Assembly: GCA_000697475.1 (NCBI GenBank) | Contig: JNEU01000449.1 | Coordinates: 1 to 15,028 of the forward strand | Direction: 5' to 3' | Source: Lichtheimia corymbifera B2541 | Lineage: Eukaryota; Mucoromycota; Mucoromycetes; Mucorales; Lichtheimiaceae | DNA length: 15,028 nt | Shown here: positions 1-9,140 of the stretch, in pieces | Layout: each line of letters opens with the position of its first letter | Position numbering within the stretch: position 1 is the stretch's first letter | Made by a program: the position numbers and the translations under genes | Notes under the pieces: generated by a model | What the model saw: the letters and a program-made list of their open reading frames with translations, nothing else | Databases searched by the model: none | What the model was told of the DNA's origin: nothing

Positions 1-102
1 TTTGGCCTATTCGAGATCGTCAGCAAGCTTGGTCCAACTGGGAAGCGTGAGACTGGTTCATCGAAGGGGAAACGGATTCGTGTCGGTTCAATCGGGTCAT
101 AG
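1..102 (+). pseudogene. Possible tail of a Ty3/gypsy-type integrase (GPY/F-like), partial
   Basis: The first frame is open from the window edge to a TAG at 100-102. Its translation includes a short stretch reading LFEIVSKLGP, which resembles the GPY/F module at the C-terminus of Ty3/gypsy retrotransposon integrases (typically GPFxIxxKxGP). Only about ten residues support this. The rest (basic, serine- and glycine-rich) is not recognisable and no LTR is visible. It could equally be a chance match or the last exon of an unrelated gene beginning before the window. Confidence 0.15.
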
Positions 103-387
103 GGTGGGGCCCATAAGGACAATCAATGTGTATTTCTACCTGGCCAAACAAGCGACTTTTCCTCAGCTTGTCAAAGGAAGTTGATACTTGTGGTTCTCTT
201 GCACCCAGAGCTCTCTCACGTTATGCTTGGTGTATGAGGGATACGTTTGGCATTCTTTTTTTCTCTGCACTGGTGTTTCATCTCCCCCCGCTTGAGGTGC
301 CATCGGTTCCATGTCCTGTGTGCTTGTTCAAGTATATGGTTGTATGTGGGATTTGTAGTCAATCACTTTCCGTGTGGAGGTGCTAGG

Positions 388-718
388 GACTTTTGTTCTG
401 CTCTTCGGCCTTAACCTACTTGCTGTGCAAAGCCTTCAAAGGGGTTGCCGCGATGACCACTTCAGAGGGACCTCAATGGCACTAGCCTGCCAGCTCCTGG
501 TACAATCCATTTGTTAGGCAATGTGGAGAAGAGGATGTGTAATGGAGCTCCTGACACACAAGGGTGATCATCGCCCAAGAGGACCACGGTATTGCTTTCT
601 TTGGTACATACAAGCCGTCAAGTCATTGGAGGAGTGGTGGCCTGTCCTTGGTTGGATGGAGATCGATCATGGTGGACAAGTAGCTAGAATCATTGTTGAA
701 TTCACATCCACTTGCTAG
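388..718 (+). pseudogene. Possible decayed cytochrome P450 N-terminus
   Basis: Around 400-480 one frame reads a hydrophobic stretch followed by a basic patch (ALTYLLCKAFKG). About 70 bases on, in another frame (about 484-525), comes LPAPGTIHLLGNV. That pair resembles the membrane anchor plus proline-rich hinge (PPGPxxxPxxGN) at the start of microsomal P450s. No continuous frame joins them and stops follow (TGA about 564-566), so if genuine it is a relic with frame disruptions. None of the P450 core (ExxR, Cys-heme loop) is present. AATAAA-like signals at about 757 and 811 on this strand would fit an old 3' end. The resemblance rests on one short motif. Confidence 0.2.
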
Positions 719-1202
719 ATTATTTCCTTCTTGCTTGTAAATTATAGGGTAGATGGAATAAAATCTTTCCATTATCGGTCTTGTAGAAGTATCTGCCTTC
801 TACTGTACAATAAAGAGTGGGTTTGATCATGAGAGCAAAAGTGATCCTCCATTGAGTTTCAGGATGAGTGACAATCAATATGCATATCTTACTATGGATA
901 AGTGAGTCGCTTCAGGCCTTATGCAAGGGCGAGCCATTATTACCAAACACATACCTTGGCACACCTTCATTATTGAATGTTGTTTATATAAGTACCTTCC
1001 TAAAGACAATCATCATCGTCATCCATTTGTGATACATATATACAACCTGTCAAGTACGTGCGTGTGTAACCACCACGTGCCATTCCACACAGCTATTCAT
1101 CTTTCCATTAGTGCAGCCGACTCAATCCATTAGGAGAATGCAGCTCCATCATGCTTATGGCATAGATAAAACATAAAGCTACCTGTTTTCTCTATATTCT
1201 CC
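719..1202. other. Gene-free stretch
   Basis: No convincing coding region is seen. Features are two poly(A)-signal-like AATAAA strings on the plus strand near 757 and 811, and a TATATAAG-like box near 985 on the plus strand with no credible gene downstream. The one open frame here (921-1133) is histidine-rich, low in complexity and has no recognisable domain. Confidence 0.4.
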
Positions 1203-2200
1203 TAGTAAAACATGAGGACTTTATGAGAACAAAGTTGCTCGTCGTGGTCGATACCATCTTGTATGCAAGTTTCACGATGGAGGTGGGCAACCTTGGGGGT
1301 CATGGATCGTCCACCCCTTCCATTCATCATCTACCCTATATTTGGGCCGTACAATTCATAATGAAGCATGCAGTTTTTAAAATGAATGGAGTTGATCAGC
1401 ATGACTCAGATAACCTTCTTACCAAGTTTCAAGTTCGAGAAAGGGAATCCCAAGGTGATTTATACTGTTTCGATAAATCACGCATCCGACGGGTACCCAA
1501 TTTCCGACCAACATCGTAAATCCCACATTGTACCCTCCCATTCAAAATAATTTTCAAATGAAGCATGAGGACTTTATGAGAACGAAATTGATCAGCATAT
1601 CCCAGAGCACGTTGTCTGAAAGTTTCATGTTCGAAATGAGCAATCTCAAGGTCCTGGGTCGACTGTCCTACATATATACCCATCCCTTTATCATCCGGCG
1701 CCCCCATTTTATTTCTCACAATGAAGCCTGCGATTTTAATATGAATGGAGTTGATCAACATGTCGAAGCCCACCGTCTAACCAAGTTTCACGATGGAGGT
1801 GGGCAACCGCGGGGGTGTGCACTATGCGCCCTACTTGCGTTCCGTCTGTCCATCGTGTCTCCTAAATTTGGACCGCCCGATTCATTGTAACATCATAATG
1901 AACGCTGCGATTTTTAAATGAATGGAAGTGATCAGCATGACTCAGAGAACCTGCTTACCAAGTTTCAAGTTCAAAGTGGGCGATCCCAAGATAATACATA
2001 CTAAATCGATAAATCGTAAATTCGGCGCGTACCCAATTTCCGACCATCATAGTAAGCCCCACATTACACCCTCCCATTCAAAATTCTTAAATGAAGTGTG
2101 GGTTCTTTACTAAGGCAAAGTTGATCAGGATGACCAAGAGCATATTGTGTGAAAGTTTGAGGTTCAAAAATGAGCAGTCTCAAGATCATGCATTAGTTTC
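1203..2200. repeat. Degenerate ~177-bp tandem repeat, two trimeric higher-order units
   Basis: Six related monomers can be anchored on the string GTTGATCAGCATGAC or its variants at 1234, 1391, 1587, 1750, 1927 and 2120. This gives spacings of 157, 196, 163, 177 and 193 bp. Monomers three apart are much more alike than neighbours. Monomer 1 matches 4 (both carry TTTCACGATGGAGGTGGGCA), 2 matches 5 (offset 536), and 3 matches 6 (offset 533). So the array is two copies of a ~530-bp higher-order unit made of three diverged ~177-bp monomers. Short frames on both strands here (for example 1429-1773 minus) follow the repeat and show no domain. Confidence 0.7.
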
Positions 2201-2321
2201 AATGTGCATGGATTTATAGGGCGGTGTCTGACCTATTTAATTTCCAGCTCTTCCCATTCCTTGCTTCTTCCCTCTTCCTCCTCCCATTCCCAACTGTTGC
2301 CCCATTCAAGTACAACTGCCA

Positions 2322-3285
2322 CCTGCGAACGATTGCTCTGTCTCAACCCATCATGTCAACCCTACAACTGTCTTGATCCGTTTGACTTTGACTGAATTGC
2401 ATGTCCATGGGCCTGTGCACCCCGCGACAACGAACGTCTTTCTTTATACAACACGCTGTCTTGTACACTCCTCAATCACGGCCAAGCGTAACAGCGTTCA
2501 TTTCAGCAGTTGCTATTAGCAATGTCTTTACTCCACTGTTTCAAGCAGCGTTCTCAACCTTGTCACTCTACTACAACACACGCCCCTTGCCACGACCAAA
2601 CGTACCAGCAGTTGCCATTAGCAAGGCTTTTACTCGGCCTGTCTCTTTACTTGCAGCAACCTATATTACAGCCCTTTTTTACATGAACAGCAGATAGTCA
2701 TCGTATGGAAGCAGCTTTATTTACGTGTACCAACATGCTCTGGTACATATGGATTCCAAAGTGATGATGCCATATCAGCTGTCAAGTACGCCGCAACGCC
2801 TGGTTGAGCTGCGATAGAAATGACCAAGAAAATGATGGATCGACAGCAGGATGGAGAAGGAAGCGACCACATGGCTCTTTCAACAGACATGGCTAGGATG
2901 AATGGATGCAATCAAGTGCAGTGGTGAGAAAGATCACGGAATGTTGCTTCGGTTACTTGGCGCGACTTCAGCAGAAACGGTGGATCATGTCTCCTGGATA
3001 CGACTGAGGATGATGATGACGAAAGGTGCTTCACAGTCATGGATATTGGGGTACTCGTCAGTGCTTGCAGACGCTATTTTGCAATGATGGATGAAGATGA
3101 TTATGACGGCAGCAACCAAGAATACAACGACACAATTATCCCTGTTGCCTTTATGTGATTCACCCGTACCTTAACCATTTTTTCAATACTGCTCTTTTGT
3201 CATATTATTTACTTGATAAACACCCTCACTATGTACCATGTGCTATTCTTCAACTTTTCCATTGAATGAAATTTGGATCAAACAT
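2322..3285 (+). repeat. Left arm of long inverted repeat
   Basis: This stretch matches the reverse complement of 14057-15028 along its whole length at roughly 90% identity by eye, with scattered small indels. The inner edge is sharp: the shared string GAAATTTGGATCAAACAT ends at 3285, after which the two sides are unrelated. The outer edge cannot be fixed because the partner arm runs off the window, so the arm may extend left of 2322. The distal part (about 2430-2680) contains an internal degenerate repeat of about 120 bp, with AGCAGTTGC[T/C]ATTAGCAA appearing twice. Alternatives are two copies of a dispersed repeat in opposite orientation, terminal inverted repeats of a large element, or an inverted segmental duplication. 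Confidence 0.9.
2850..3270 (+). pseudogene. Disabled small ORF in left inverted-repeat arm (membrane-tail protein relic)
   Basis: Aligned with the right arm, this strand shows the remains of one reading frame of about 140 codons, starting at an ATG at 2850 that has an in-frame stop just upstream. Lesions here are TGG to TGA after about 16 codons, one lost G near 2961 (CTTGGG to CTTGG) and an ATG-TGA at about 3152-3157, where the right copy reads on. In the middle this arm keeps the frame that the right arm has lost. The frame encodes an acidic run (EDDDDE), a Cys/Arg patch, a second acidic stretch and, past the stop, two hydrophobic segments. I do not recognise the family. The opposite strand is also open (2717-2911) with a hydrophobic segment, so which strand once coded is not certain. 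Confidence 0.35.
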
Positions 3286-3366
3286 CGGATGAGTTCTTTT
3301 GGGGTCATTATTTTGAAAAACCTTCGGAAGAAGGCTGAAGCGCCTCTGTCGTTATGCGATGCCTTC
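3286..3366 (-). other. Shared 3' flank of the ligase tandem unit (unit A)
   Basis: The sequence starting CGGATG and including ATTTTGAAAAACCTTCGG recurs downstream of gene B (6196-6269) and, more diverged, downstream of gene C (about 9142-9220). It is therefore the 3' boundary segment of the ~2.9-kb duplicated unit. At its left end the homology stops exactly where the left inverted-repeat arm ends. Confidence 0.6.
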
Positions 3367-3506
3367 GGAACAACCATAGAAATAGCACCCATTCCGGAAA
3401 TATCTTTCCTTTCAATACGAATTCCACAAGATAGTTATGCATAATGTCATCCCATATGTGCAGCCATAGATCCGTACATAGCAGCCATTATCAACTTATA
3501 CATATG
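3367..3506 (-). pseudogene. Orphan ligase fragment: dead exon 2/intron 2/exon 3 start (downstream of gene A)
   Basis: On the minus strand this matches gene C from the start of exon 3 back through intron 2 and exon 2 (compare 11333-11472), including intron bases such as TTATGCATAATG, so its source was a C-type gene. The exon 2 donor is destroyed (GCAG|GTATGG has become GCACATATGG) and no other ligase sequence adjoins it. It sits between the end of gene A and the unit boundary. The same fragment lies behind gene B, so it was present before the A/B duplication. Confidence 0.75.
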
Positions 3507-3566
3507 GTAGATTTATGTGCATTTGTCGAGTTGAATAAAATCAGCAAGGGCTCAAAAGCGTTTATT

Positions 3567-5800
3567 TCATAATCGTGCTGATGGTTTGTTGATTTCTTCT
3601 TGCGCAATACCCCGTAGCTTAAGACGGTCAACCTTAAAACTGTTGGTTAAAGGCAACTTTTTCAGGCATTTGGCACCACCAGAAAGCTGCATTTCAGCCC
3701 GCGGAACTCGACTATTGACGTACGACACAAGCCCATTGGTAAACGCTTGTTGATCCTTCACACTTTTCTCCACCAGCGTAAAGTATGCTCTTGGCAACTC
3801 GTAACCAAGTTTATCACTATACGCACCAACGACACAACACTCTTTTATCTCATCGCTGTATTGATACTAAGGGAAGTAATTTGTTAGTAAGAGGCAGTTG
3901 CTCAGCCTTCGATCCACGTACGCAAAGATCTTCAAGAAATGCAGGCGGAAACTGCATACATACATTATCATTAAGATTAGTAACATGCATTATAAGATCA
4001 TAAAAGACACGACATGCTTTGCATTGCTTTGCTCTCATGTGACATTTACCGTATCTCCTTTTGTTCTAATGCGATCAGACATCCTGCCATGGTATTGGTA
4101 ATTGCCATCGTTATCGACAACAAAGTAATCACCGGTTCGATAATATCCATCTTCCGTAAATGCCTTTGCTGAAGCCTCTGGGTTGTTGTAATACCCCTTT
4201 TAAATTGGTACAAGATACGTATGCCATTAGTACGTATCCTCTTGCACCTTGTCACCCATTGCTACATACCAATGCACCCAAATTCCTCTTAACCAACAAC
4301 TCCCCTGGTTGACCGACAGCAACATCTACATGTATTGGATTGATCAAAACACGTATCATATCATGGATTGGTACAATGCAACAGCATCCATCCAAAGATG
4401 ATTTACCATTTCCATCCTCGTCAACCACGCGAAGGTTCTCTCGACCAACTAAAAGTTTGCCTTTACATCCAAAAACAGCACAATATCAGCATGAGCACGC
4501 ATTACTTTCCACACGGTATGGTATTGGTCAATGATTACCTTTAAGAGTACCATTTGCTGTTGACCTGGATAATATTGATCCGCTTTCTGAGCTTCCATAA
4601 GCGGCAAGAACGTCGGCATTGATACGAGCTTTTATGGCTTTCATCACAGCATCTGTGACATGCTGACCTGAAGATACGATACCCTTCAGAGACGATAAAT
4701 CATACTTGTCTACCACCGGGCTATGTATAAAATCGAGCAATATCCACAATGGTGCCGTAATCTGCTCAACTTTGAATTCTTCGATCAAGGCACATATTTT
4801 CTCGAAGGGAATAGGTGTCGCACACATAATAGTACGAGCACGCTGTAGGATCCCTACGTTGGTGATTGAACTGCCAAAAACGTAACTTATAGCATGACAT
4901 GGCATAAAGCAGTGCGCTTTGTTCGTAACCAGCGGATATGATACTTGGCTTTGACGTAATGCAGCGATACCATGCCTATCCCAGACAAGAACGGCCATTA
5001 GCATCATGATAGCATGCTCGGTATAAGCTTACTTACTCAATTGCAGCCAGCTTACGTGGACCTGTTGTACCGGACGTACACCCACAGAGCGCAATATCCT
5101 TGGGATCCATCACCATGGGTTGGGCATCATGACGTGGTTGCTCTATAAGCTTGTGAAGCGAGTGGATACCGTTCTTTGGATCATGCTTTGCATCTTGGCC
5201 AATAACCACTAGTTGAGTGCCTGACATCATGCAAGTAGCAAGCACATCTTTCATGGTTTCAAGGGTAGATTCATGCACCACTGCTAGTGTCGGACAAGCT
5301 TGTTTGCAGATGTCGGCCACTTCTTGACTTGATTTACACTCAATAGTCACAAGTGCAGCAATCGCACCTGTATCCCAATCATAATAATAATAAGCTATGC
5401 TGCTCGTTTTTAATACTACACGTGTGCATGTTACCTGCAGCCATAATACCATGCATTGCAACCATATAATCGATCTTGTTGTTAACATCAATGCAAAGAT
5501 GTAAGTAAGCTTATAATAGCAACGCCCTGACTTCATCGCACGTACATCGTTAGGAGCATACAGAGTAATAAGGTCTCCTCGTTTCACATTGAAAGGTTGC
5601 TCATCTCGCAATACCGCTGAAAAAGTGAGAACATGTTGACGTAGCTGTTGAAATGAATAGTGGCGTCCAGGATTCATGCCGTCAATCAAAAGTGGCTCCG
5701 TATCAGGGATAGCATAGCGCTGATCAGGGTTGTTTTCAAAGATAGCATGATAAAAGCTTTTTGTTTGGTTTGTTTGAATGGAGGACTTCGAAGACAGCAT
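3567..5800 (-). CDS. AMP-forming acyl-/aryl-CoA ligase, ANL superfamily, copy A (9 exons, 549 aa, C-terminal ARL)
   Basis: Exons by decreasing position: 5800-5546, 5474-5435, 5367-5037, 4975-4539, 4460-4407, 4325-4270, 4196-4050, 3951-3922, 3866-3567. All introns are GT-AG, all phases agree, and the sum is 1650 nt. The last intron has a TACTAAC branch site. The family activates a carboxylate with ATP to an acyl-adenylate and then usually forms a CoA thioester. Visible motifs are the P-loop CTSGTTGPRK (residues 195-204), YGSSE (335-339, usual YGxTE), YRTGD (410-414), GRMSDRIR, and the C-terminal-domain lysine K528 in LTNSFKVDR. Two core positions differ from B and C: SSG instead of SGG at 310-312, and Ser for Thr in YGxTE. 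The protein ends in SARL, a good peroxisomal PTS1, on a short tail that B lacks. An in-frame TAG upstream supports the start at 5800. An AATAAA overlaps the stop codon. The substrate is unknown. Confidence 0.88.
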
Positions 5801-5839
5801 AGTAAAAAAGGTGATAGCTATCTACGTTTTTGTGTATAA

Positions 5840-5851
5840 CCTTTTTATATA
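5840..5851 (-). promoter_or_regulatory. TATA box of gene A
   Basis: TATATAAAAAGG on the minus strand lies 40-51 bp before the ATG at 5800. Gene B has the equivalent box at the same distance, so it is conserved in the duplicated promoter. Confidence 0.6.
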
Positions 5852-6194
5852 CAACATGCAGCGGCCCTATGACCGGCTCTTGCTCTTCCCTCCCCTTATG
5901 ATGATTCAAGCATGCATGGTAAACTACGCGCAAGGCGTGTTTCAAATACGTCTGTGTGCTGATATGACGATCCCATTACTAGATGCTCACTTTAAGCTTT
6001 ATCTTTGCTTGAGTTGATGGGTAAGATGGTGTTCCTGAAAGTGATTCTTGTTGATGACTTATTGCAAGCTCAACATTGCCGAGTTATGAAAGAGATGATC
6101 CGGGGTACTCAACCAAATGTAATACTTATTGGATAGCATCAGGAAGAAAAAAGCAGTTTGCATACACTTGTAAACACAAGGTACATGAAAGCCG
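5852..6194 (-). promoter_or_regulatory. Upstream region of gene A
   Basis: This interval is homologous to 8741-9140 upstream of gene B, with more substitutions and indels than the coding parts. Shared blocks include a CATGCATG core (about 5911-5918 here, extended to CATGCATGCATGCAT near 8802) and a block around GAGATGATC[C/T]GGGG. No coding potential is seen. It ends at the GATCGG boundary of the next tandem unit. Confidence 0.5.
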
Positions 6195-6195
6195 A

Positions 6196-6269
6196 TCGGG
6201 CTTCTTGGCATTATTTTGAAGAACCTTCGGAAGAAGGCTGAAACGCCTCTGTCGTTGTGCGATGCTTTC
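6196..6269 (-). other. Shared 3' flank of the ligase tandem unit (unit B)
   Basis: Counterpart of 3286-3366 (ATTTTGAAGAACCTTCGG and onward). Here the preceding bases are gene A's upstream region, which shows what the left inverted-repeat arm replaced at the corresponding spot in unit A. Confidence 0.6.
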
Positions 6270-6408
6270 GGAACAACCATAGAAATAGCACTCATTCAAA
6301 GAAACGTCTCCCTTTCAATACGAATTCCACAAGATGGTTATGCATAATGTCATCCCACAGCCTTAGATCCGTGCATAGCAGCCATATAGTCAACCTATAC
6401 ATATGGTA
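6270..6408 (-). pseudogene. Orphan ligase fragment: dead exon 2/intron 2/exon 3 start (downstream of gene B)
   Basis: Second copy of the fragment found behind gene A. On the minus strand it retains exon 2 bases encoding VDYMAAMHGS, then reads GGATCTAAGGCTGTGGGATG, where gene C has GGATCTATGGCTGCAG followed by its donor. The donor and a few bases are thus deleted. It adjoins AISMVVP from the start of exon 3 and then breaks off into the unit's 3' flank. Non-functional. Confidence 0.75.
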
Positions 6409-6483
6409 GATGTATGCTCCTTTGTCGAGTTGGATAAAATCAGAAAGGGCTCAAAAGCGTTTATTATATAATCATGTTGATTG

Positions 6484-8689
6484 CTAGTTGACTTCTTCTT
6501 GCGCAATACCCCGTAGCTTATAACGATCAACCTTATCACTCTTGGTTAAAGGCAACTTTTCCAGGCATTTGGCACCACCAGAGAGCTGCATTTCAGCCTG
6601 CGGAACTCGATTGTTGACATACGACACAAGCCCATCAGTAAATGCTTGCTGATCCTGAACACTATTCTCCACAAGTACAATGTATGCTCTTGGTAACTCG
6701 TACCCAAGGATCGTGTTAAACGCACCAACGACACAGCACTCTTTTATATCATCGCTGTATTGATGCTAAGGGAAATAATTTATTAGTAAGAGGCAGTTGC
6801 TCAGCCTTCGATCCACTTACGCAAAGGTCTTCAAGAAATGCAGGCGGAAACTACATACATCATCATCATCAAGGTTAATAATACGCATATCAAGCCATCA
6901 TGCTTTGTATTGCTTTGCTCGTGTGACATTTACCGTTTTTCCTTTTGTTCTAATGCGATCAGACATCCTGCCACGGTATTGGTAATTGCCATCGTCATCG
7001 ACAACAAAGTAGTCACCGGTCCGATAATATCCGTCTTTCCTAAATGTCTTTGCTGAAGCCTCTGGGTTGCTGTAATATCTCTTTTGAATTGGTATAAGAT
7101 ATGCCATTAGTACGTAATTCTCTCGCACCTTGCTATTGCACCCATTAGCACATACCGATGCAGCCAAATGACTCTTAACCCACAGCTCCCCTAATTGACC
7201 GACAGCAACATCTACATATATTGGTTGGATCAAATCATATAGTATCATGGGCAGGTACAATGCAGCAGCATCCATCCAAAGATGATTTACCATTTCCATC
7301 CTCGTCAACCACGCGAAGGTTCTCTCGCCCCAATAAAAGCTTGCCTTCACATCCAGAAGCAGCACAATATTAGCATGAACATGGGAATACTTTCCGCATG
7401 GTATGGTATTGATCAATGATTACCTTTAAGAGTATCATCTGCTCTTGACCTGGATGTTACTGACCAGCATTCAGTGGATCCATAAATAGTAATGACGTCG
7501 GCTTTGATACGAGCTTTTACGGCTTCCATCACAGTATCTGGGACATGCTGACCTCCAGAGAGGATACCCTTTAGCGACGACAAATCATACTTGCCTACCA
7601 CTGGACTATGTGTAAAATCGAGTAATGTCCACAAGGGTGCCAACGTCTGCTCAACTTTGAATCTTTCGATCAAGGCACATATGTTCTCAAAGGAAAGAGG
7701 TGTCTTGCACACAAGAGTACGAGCACGCTGTTGGATCTCTAAGTTAGTGGTTGTATTACCAAGAATCAAACTTATAGGCTGACATGGCATATAGCTGTGT
7801 GCTTTGTTCGTGATTGGTGGACATGATACAGAGCGTAGACGTAATGCAGCGACGCCATGTCTACATATGCCAGACGTGGGTGACCATTAGAATCATTGTA
7901 GCATGCTCGATATAAGCTTACTTACGAAATAGCAGCCAGCTTACGTGGACCTGTTGTACCGGACGTACATGCGCAGAAGGCGATGTCTTTGGGATCCATC
8001 ACCATGGCTTGGGCATCATGACGTGGTTGCTCTATAAGCTTGTGAAGCGAGTGGATACCGTTCTTTGGATCATGCTTTGCATCTTGGCCAATCACCACTA
8101 GTTGGACGTCTGTCATCATGCATGTAGCAAGCGCACCTTTCATGGTTCCAAGGGTTGATGCATGCACCACTGCCAGTGCCGGACAAGCTTGTTTGCAAAT
8201 GTCGGCCACTTCTTGACTTGATTTACACTCAATAGGCAAAACTGCAGCAATCGCACCTGTGTGCCAATCATAATAGTAATAAGCTATGCTGCTCGTTTTT
8301 AATACTACACGTGTGCATGTTACCTGCAGCCATAATACCATGCATTGCAACCATATAATCGATCTTGTTGTTAACATCAATGCAAAGATGTAAGTAAGCT
8401 TATAATAGCAACGCCCTGACTTCATCACACGTACATCGTTAGGAGCATACAGAGTAATAAGGTCTCCTCGTTTCACATTGAAAGGTTGCTCATCTCGCAA
8501 TACAGCTGAAAAAGTGAGAACGTGTTGGCGTAGCTGTTGAAATGAATAGTGGCGTCCAGGATTCATGCCATCAATCAAAAGCGGTTCCGTATCAGAGATA
8601 GCATAGCGCTGATCAGGGGTGTTTTCAAAGATAGCATGATAAAAGCTTTTTGTTTGGTCTGCCTGAATGGAGAGCTCCGAGGAAAGCAT
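6484..8689 (-). CDS. AMP-forming acyl-/aryl-CoA ligase, ANL superfamily, copy B (9 exons, 543 aa)
   Basis: Exons by decreasing position: 8689-8435, 8363-8324, 8256-7926, 7860-7424, 7344-7291, 7211-7156, 7080-6934, 6850-6821, 6765-6484. All introns are GT-AG, phases agree, and the sum is 1632 nt. Exon lengths equal those of copy A except the last. The motifs are the most orthodox of the A/B pair: CTSGTTGPRK (195-204), SGG (310-312), IYGSTE (YGSTE at 335-339), YRTGD (410-414), GRMSDRIR and K528 in LTKSDKVDR. The protein stops at EEVN, six residues before the end of copy A, and has no PTS1. An upstream in-frame ATG at 8746 would add 19 residues. I prefer 8689 because that ATG is shared with copy A, where an in-frame TAG blocks the extension, and because the TATA box then sits 40-51 bp upstream. 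Role as for copy A; substrate unknown. Confidence 0.88.
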
Positions 8690-8728
8690 AGTCAAAAAGG
8701 CGATAGCTATCTGCTTTTCTGCGTATAA

Positions 8729-8740
8729 CCTTTTTATACA
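8729..8740 (-). promoter_or_regulatory. TATA box of gene B
   Basis: TGTATAAAAAGG on the minus strand, 40-51 bp before the ATG at 8689. It has the same position and near-identical sequence to the gene A box. It also argues against the ATG at 8746, which would lie upstream of the box. Confidence 0.6.
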
Positions 8741-9140
8741 CAACATGCAATGGCCCAGTGACCGGTTCTTGCTCTTGTTTCCTTTCCTTGTGATGATTCA
8801 TGCATGCATGCATATACTGCGCCCAAGACTTTTTTCCAAATGAACCCATACATCGGTACGACGATCAGATTACTGGATGCTCCGTTTAAACTTTACATTT
8901 ACTTGAGTTTGATGGGTAAGAAGACGATCCTGCAAGTGATTCTTAATGACTTATGCAAGCTTAACATTGCTGAGTTACAAGAGATGATCTGGGGCACGTA
9001 CTCAATTGAATGTAATGCATATTGTATACCATCATGGTGAAAAAAGGAGCTCATTGCATGTTCCCATGCGTAGATTCAGTTGCATGTGAAACAAAATGAC
9101 GTGCCATATGCTTGTAAGCCACGTAGTTGAAAGGGCATGC
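8741..9140 (-). promoter_or_regulatory. Upstream region of gene B
   Basis: Homologous to the region upstream of gene A. It contains a self-complementary CATGCATGCATGCAT near 8802. The short open frame on the plus strand (8804-9040) is not preserved in the A counterpart and shows no domain. Nothing else is recognised. Confidence 0.45.

Noticed and set aside
1429..1773. 114-residue minus-strand open frame
   Set aside because: It lies wholly within the ~177-bp tandem repeat, follows the repeat pattern and has no domain.
6898..7416. A 172-residue minus-strand open frame as a separate protein
   Set aside because: It reads through introns 4, 5 and 6 of gene B. Only the exon parts match the ligase family.
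3567..8746. Copies A and B as frameshifted pseudogenes
   Set aside because: Every frame break coincides with a GT-AG intron at the same place in A, B and C. Spliced exons keep phase and give full-length proteins with intact motifs.
8690..8746. N-terminal extension of gene B from the ATG at 8746
   Set aside because: It is blocked by an in-frame TAG in copy A and would start upstream of the TATA box.
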